Assembly (NCBI GenBank): GCA_963791885.1
Contig: CAWBUL010000004.1
Location: 1,674,001-1,738,000, forward strand
Source of the DNA: CAVSUZ01 sp963791885
Lineage (GTDB): Bacteria > Pseudomonadota > Alphaproteobacteria > Acetobacterales > Acetobacteraceae
DNA: 64,000 bases
Reading direction: 5' to 3'
Made by a program: the position numbers and the translations under genes. The notes below the pieces were generated by a model. It saw only the letters and a program-made list of their open reading frames with translations. It was not told the origin of the DNA and made no database searches. Shown here in pieces: positions 60,122 to 64,000 of the stretch; position 1 is the first letter of the stretch; each line of letters opens with the position of its first letter.

Positions 60122-61135
60122 TCAGGAGGATTTGCGCCGGCGGATCAGGCCGAGCCCGATCAGTCCCGATCCGATGAGCGCCAGGGACGCTGGCTCCGGA
60201 GTGTTGACGACGGTTCGCTCGCCGAAGACGGACACGCCGTAGAGGCATCCGCTGCCACAGGTCAGGAATGAGCTGTCAATCGCGCCCGTCGCGATATTCA
60301 CCTCCCACATGGTGCCAGTGGCGAAGTCACCCGTCCAGAAGTCGGTTCCGTTTGGATCGAGATTGAGGGAGAAGTCCGCCCCCGTTACCGGGTAGTGTAT
60401 AGGTGGTGATGATGTCACCCGCAGTGTCCAGCAGCACCGCGTCGATGCTGTTGGCGAGCAGCACGTCGCCTGCATCAGTGCCGGACGGGATCACGCGGAA
60501 CGCGAAAATGTGGTCCAGGGACGCCTCGGTTGCAGGGGACGTGAAATCAGGATTTTGCGTCAGCGTCGCCAGATTGTAGCTGAGGATCTTCGTGCCCTCG
60601 CCGTCGTAGAGGATGTTTGAGCCGGTTCCCGATTGAAGTCGGTGCAGTCGGTTCCGCCGGTGCCGTTTCCGCCCAGCACGCTATATGAAGTCGTAAGTGC
60701 CCCCGTCGCCGTGTTGAACTGATTGATGACCGCCGCGCCCGGGCCGCCGACGAAGGAACTTCCGGCGTACGGTCCGCTTGAGGCAATCACGATGGACTGG
60801 GTGTGTTACTCGAGCTCATGAATGAGCTGTTGACCAGGTTCCCCGTGTTATCGAACTTGGAAACCGTGCCGGACCCGAAGTTGGTGACATAGAAATTGCC
60901 GGTCGGGTCGAAGGCCGATCCTGTGGTGTACTGGGTCCCGCTTGCGTCATTCAGCGAGCAAACCAAGGTGCCCGTCGGGGTGCACGTTGACCGTGGAACT
61001 GCCCACGGACGCGAATACGTCGCCCTTCACATAGGGCGAGGAACAGGCTGCTGCCTGTGCGTTGGAGTAGATGCCCCAACCCGCTGTCAGCGCGGTGGTG
61101 CTGAGAAGACCGATCGCCAGTTTGCGGAGTTTCAT
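60122..61135 (-). pseudogene. PEP-CTERM beta-propeller protein, multiply frameshifted
   Basis: From ATG 61135 a signal peptide (KLRKLAIGLLSTTALTAGWG, then AQA) opens a secreted protein. The frame is lost near 60970 and regained in pieces (SGPYAGSSFVGGPGAAVINQ, FNTATGALTTSYSVLGGNG). Breaks near 60640 and 60400 follow, and it ends with FWTGDFATGTMWEVNI and the sorting signal PEPASLALIGSGLIGLGL with RRRKSS. At least three single-base changes break the gene. The strand repeats suggest an NHL- or SMP-like propeller exported and sorted by exosortase. Confidence 0.78.
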
Positions 61136-61282
61136 TGGACATCCCCCTTTTTGGGTGTGAACCATAGTTAACACCAGTGTAAGCGGTACCGGAAGCGTTT
61201 CTTGTCATTTGGTATATCACGAACCCGTGTTTCGGGACGCGATAGTTGATCCGCTTGGACAGCGTTGCCGGCCCGGCGCCGG

Positions 61283-61909
61283 CTATGCGATCGGCACGTT
61301 CAGTTCCTGCACCAGCTTGCGACGCATCGCCGCGGCAAAATCGGCATAGTCGCGACACGTGACGGCGAAAGAGCCCGGGCCGCCGATGACTTCGCGCTGG
61401 TAGCTCTGGAGCAGGTCGGGCTCTTCGTGAAGGATGCAGAGGCCGTTGATGGTGATGCCGGCCTGGGCCATGCGGTCGCGGATCGGGGCGGGGGAGATGC
61501 CGGCGTTGGAGCGCCCGTCACCCACGACATTGACGACCTGACGCGCGGCCTTGGCCGGCGCACCGGCGAGCAGCCGGAGGGCATAGAGCAGGGCCTCGCC
61601 GATGGCGGTTTCGCCGGGGGTGATGGAGCGGGGCATGTTATCGGCGGCATCGGCGAATGCCTTGGCGTCGGATTCCGATGCGATGCGGGTCCAGGGCTGG
61701 AGCACGTCCTGGGCGCCGGTGCCTGACCAGAGGATCAGGCAGGCGATGGAGGCTTTGGCCGGGCCGGAGATCAGGCCCTTCATCACAGCCGGGTCGCGCA
61801 GGCCGGCGGCGATCCCTCCGGCGATCAGGTTGAACTCCTCATAGGTGACGCTGGCCGAGCCATCCACAGCGATGACCAAGGCGAGATCGACGGCATCCAT
61901 GTCCCCCAT
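61283..61909 (-). CDS. DUF1194 (von Willebrand factor A-like) protein
   Basis: A protein of about 208 residues with the metal-ion-dependent adhesion motif VDGSAS near the start, LILWSGTGAQ and VVNVVGDGRSNAG, typical of DUF1194 vWA proteins. The start is taken at ATG 61909; ATG 61900 (behind GGGGG) and TTG 61936 are alternatives. No signal peptide is seen. Its last 161 bases also exist as an isolated copy at 57862-58022. The CoA transferase is transcribed divergently. Confidence 0.83.
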   Translation of the reverse strand: MGDMDAVDLALVIAVDGSASVTYEEFNLIAGGIAAGLRDPAVMKGLISGPAKASIACLILWSGTGAQDVLQPWTRIASESDAKAFADAADNMPRSITPGETAIGEALLYALRLLAGAPAKAARQVVNVVGDGRSNAGISPAPIRDRMAQAGITINGLCILHEEPDLLQSYQREVIGGPGSFAVTCRDYADFAAAMRRKLVQELNVPIA

Positions 61910-61959
61910 TGAAGGAAAAGCGTGTGGGGCGGACAATCACGCTGTCCGGAGGAAGACGC

Positions 61960-63168
61960 ATGCCAGAAAGCCCACAAGACCGCGCGACGATGACCGAGGC
62001 TCGGCTGCCGCTGAATGGATTGACGGTGCTGGACCTGACGCTGGCGCGGGCGGGGCCGACATGCGTGCGGCATATGGCGGATTGGGGGGCGGATGTGATC
62101 CGCATCGAGCCGCCGCCGATGGGTGAGGATGTCGCCGGCAACCGGCACGGGTTCGATTTTCAGAACCTGCATCGAAACAAGCGGGCGATCCGATTGAATT
62201 TGAAGGATCCAGCGGGTCACGAGGCGTTCATGCGGCTGGCGAAGACGGCCGACGTCGTGATTGAGAACATGCGTGCGCAGGTAAAGCACCGGCTCAAAGT
62301 GTCGTACGAGGATGTGCGGGCGATCAATCCGCGCATCGTTTATGCGAGCATCAGCGGCTTCGGGCAGGACGGGCCGTACGGGCACCGGGCCGGCGTGGAC
62401 CAGATCGCTCAGGGCATGGGCGGGCTGATGTCGATCACCGGCGAGCCGGGCCGCGGGCCGATGCGCGTCGGTATTCCGATCGACGATTTAACGGCGGGCA
62501 ATCTGCTCGCGCTCGGCATCATGATGGCGCTGTTCGACCGGGAGCGCACGGGCGTCGGGCGGTGGGTCACGACGTCTCTGCTCGAAGCGCAGCTCTTCAT
62601 GCTCGATTTCCAGGCTGCGCGCTGGCTGATGGACAAGGAGGTGCCGAAGCAGGCGGGGAACGACCATCCGACGGGGATTCCGACGGGCGTGTTCCCGACG
62701 AGCGACGGGCATATCAACATCGCGGCAAGCTCCGGCCGGTTGTGGGAGCGGTTCTGCGAGACGGTCGAGCGGCCCGACTGGAAGACACACGAAAAATGGA
62801 AGACGCAGCAGGGCCGCAGCAAGGATCGCGCCGCGATCAATGCGGCGATCGGGGAGATCACGCGGACGAAGCCGGCGGTGCATTGGATCGAGCTGTTCGA
62901 GGCGAATGGGATTCCGTGCGGACCGATCTACACGATGGACCAGGTCTTCGCCGATCCGCAGGTCAAGCACCTGCGGATGGCGCGGGTGATGCACAGCCCG
63001 ACGGTGGGGGACAAGGAGGTGGTTGCATCCGCGATCAATATCTCCGGGTTTTCCAAGGACATTCGGCTGCCAACGCCGGAGGCCGGGTCCTCGACTGACG
63101 AGGTGTTGCGGGGTGTCGGGTACAGTGCGGGCGAGATCGAAGACATGCGCGCGAGGGGAGTGATCTGA
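61960..63168 (+). CDS. CoA transferase, family III (CaiB/BaiF type)
   Basis: A 402-residue enzyme starts at ATG 61960 with GGAGGAAG upstream. The N-terminus LNGLTVLDLTLARAGPTCVR, then RNKRAIRLNLKDPAGHEAF, the catalytic Asp region and ASISGFGQDGPYGHRAGVD are the family III signature. It moves CoA between a thioester and a carboxylic acid. The crotonase gene follows after two bases, so the pair may activate and hydrate an organic acid. The substrate is unknown. Confidence 0.88.
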   Translation: MPESPQDRATMTEARLPLNGLTVLDLTLARAGPTCVRHMADWGADVIRIEPPPMGEDVAGNRHGFDFQNLHRNKRAIRLNLKDPAGHEAFMRLAKTADVVIENMRAQVKHRLKVSYEDVRAINPRIVYASISGFGQDGPYGHRAGVDQIAQGMGGLMSITGEPGRGPMRVGIPIDDLTAGNLLALGIMMALFDRERTGVGRWVTTSLLEAQLFMLDFQAARWLMDKEVPKQAGNDHPTGIPTGVFPTSDGHINIAASSGRLWERFCETVERPDWKTHEKWKTQQGRSKDRAAINAAIGEITRTKPAVHWIELFEANGIPCGPIYTMDQVFADPQVKHLRMARVMHSPTVGDKEVVASAINISGFSKDIRLPTPEAGSSTDEVLRGVGYSAGEIEDMRARGVI

Positions 63169-63170
63169 GC

Positions 63171-63992
63171 ATGGACAGCATGATCGCGGCGGGGACGCGC
63201 AGCTATGCGGGCGGCAAGATGCTGGCGGCGCTGGAGGATGGGGTCGGGCTGATCACGTTCAACCAGCCGGAGAAGCGCAACGCCATGTCCATCGAGATGT
63301 GGGAAGGACTGGGTCAGATCCTGGATGAGTTCCGGGAGGATTCCTCGGTTCGCGCGGTGATTCTGACCGGGGCGGGGCCCAAGGCGTTCGTGTCGGGGGC
63401 GGATATCAGTCAGTTCGAGAAGAACCGGTCCAATGCCGATGCGCAGAAAGAATACGATCGGCTGACCAGCGTGGGACGCGAGAAGCTGGGGCGTTTCGAC
63501 AAGCCAACCATTGCCCGAATTCGCGGCTTCTGCCTGGGTGGCGGCCTGGCGATTGCCATGCAGACGGACCTGCGCATTGCTGCCGAAGATAGCCAGTTTG
63601 GCATTCCCGCGGCTCGGCTGAGCATCGCCTATGGGTTCGATTCGGTGCGCCGGCTGGTTGATCTGGTTGGGCCGGCGCATGCGCGGATGATTCTGTACAC
63701 CGCGGATCGGATCGACGCGCGCGAGGCCGAGCGCATCGGGCTGATCAATCGCATGGTCTCTGATGAGGAACTGAACCAAGCGGTGCTGGATGTGGCGCGC
63801 CGGATCGCGGACAACGCGCCGCTGTCGATCGCGGCCTCCAAGCTTACGATCAACGAGGTCCTGAAGGACAAGGAGGATCGGGACATGGAGGCGATCCGCC
63901 GGGCGTCCGCGACCTGCTTCGACAGCGCGGATTATAAGGAGGGGCGCACGGCATTCATGGAGAAGCGGCGCCCACGGTTCCAGGGGCGATGA
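63171..63992 (+). CDS. Enoyl-CoA hydratase/isomerase (crotonase) family protein
   Basis: A 273-residue crotonase starts at ATG 63171. It has the oxyanion-hole motifs AFVSGADISQF and RGFCLGGGLAIAMQTDLRIA, and the EAERIGLINRMVSDEEL and IAASKLTINEV regions. It would hydrate or isomerise the CoA thioester made by the neighbouring CoA transferase or an acyl-CoA dehydrogenase. The position usually occupied by a catalytic Glu in true hydratases reads GIPAARLSIAYGF, so the exact reaction is open. Confidence 0.87.
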   Translation: MDSMIAAGTRSYAGGKMLAALEDGVGLITFNQPEKRNAMSIEMWEGLGQILDEFREDSSVRAVILTGAGPKAFVSGADISQFEKNRSNADAQKEYDRLTSVGREKLGRFDKPTIARIRGFCLGGGLAIAMQTDLRIAAEDSQFGIPAARLSIAYGFDSVRRLVDLVGPAHARMILYTADRIDAREAERIGLINRMVSDEELNQAVLDVARRIADNAPLSIAASKLTINEVLKDKEDRDMEAIRRASATCFDSADYKEGRTAFMEKRRPRFQGR

Positions 63993-64000
63993 TCGGCTCT

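Noticed and set aside
1..64000. CRISPR arrays, rRNA and tRNA genes, prophage genes
   Set aside because: No regularly spaced repeats, cloverleaf-type sequences, rRNA motifs or phage structural genes were recognised on either strand.

Overview
The window is GC-rich, densely packed alphaproteobacterial chromosome. The gene neighbourhoods (tsaE-amgK-murU; a YfgM-like gene-bamB-der; SRP RNA-dnaX-ybaB-recR), the 231-residue BirA without a DNA-binding domain, and the PEP-CTERM and DUF1194 genes fit Rhodospirillales, most likely Acetobacteraceae. The family is inferred from gene content, not from a marker gene. No rRNA or tRNA gene was seen.

Layout. 0-6.2 kb: the 5' end of a Phd/YefM antitoxin with its operator, a uronate dehydrogenase-like gene and a frameshifted SMP-30 lactonase, an acyl-CoA dehydrogenase, rsmA, small membrane proteins and a K+ channel-like protein. 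6.2-12.6 kb: a transposon-rich zone with an IS66 element nested in an IS630 element, a DUF2254 membrane protein, and an IS3 element that split a DHA2-type MFS gene. 12.7-25.2 kb: mostly housekeeping, with a P-type ATPase, a periplasmic binding protein, tsaE-amgK-murU (wall-sugar recycling), a TauE exporter broken by an in-frame stop, and YfgM-like-bamB-der. 25.2-30.9 kb: a catabolic cassette (permease, class IV aminotransferase, PdxA family, MFS, amidohydrolase). It lies between the real der 3' end and a second, diverged der 3' end that is fused to a second copy of the 3' end of the MFS gene at 42.2 kb. 31-42.1 kb: accessory DNA with another IS3, a resolvase, two IS1182 copies, a TetR/SDR pair and a broken SDR. 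42.2-48.4 kb: an MFS transporter, birA, a fused GT4-GT2 glycosyltransferase and a sulfotransferase. 48.4-57.5 kb: a truncated PEP-CTERM gene, SRP RNA-dnaX-ybaB-recR, a PheC-like protein, a LysR regulator, a phosphonoacetate hydrolase-like enzyme, a broken HAD dehalogenase and an FAD oxidoreductase. 57.9-61.3 kb: a decaying block (TPR-sulfotransferase and PEP-CTERM pseudogenes) flanked by a 161-bp direct repeat of the DUF1194 3' end. 61.3-64 kb: DUF1194, a CoA transferase and an enoyl-CoA hydratase.

The most unusual observations are: (1) the fused, duplicated 3' ends of der and the MFS gene, which look like a scar of single-crossover integration of an allelic fragment from a relative; (2) a class IV aminotransferase with no lysine where the PLP lysine belongs; (3) two genes (PdxA family, LysR) whose only well-placed start codons are AUU and AUC behind strong Shine-Dalgarno sequences; (4) a perfect 35-bp inverted repeat at the start of the TPR gene. 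Many single-base frameshifts occur. They cluster in accessory DNA, but reads should be checked before each is accepted as real.
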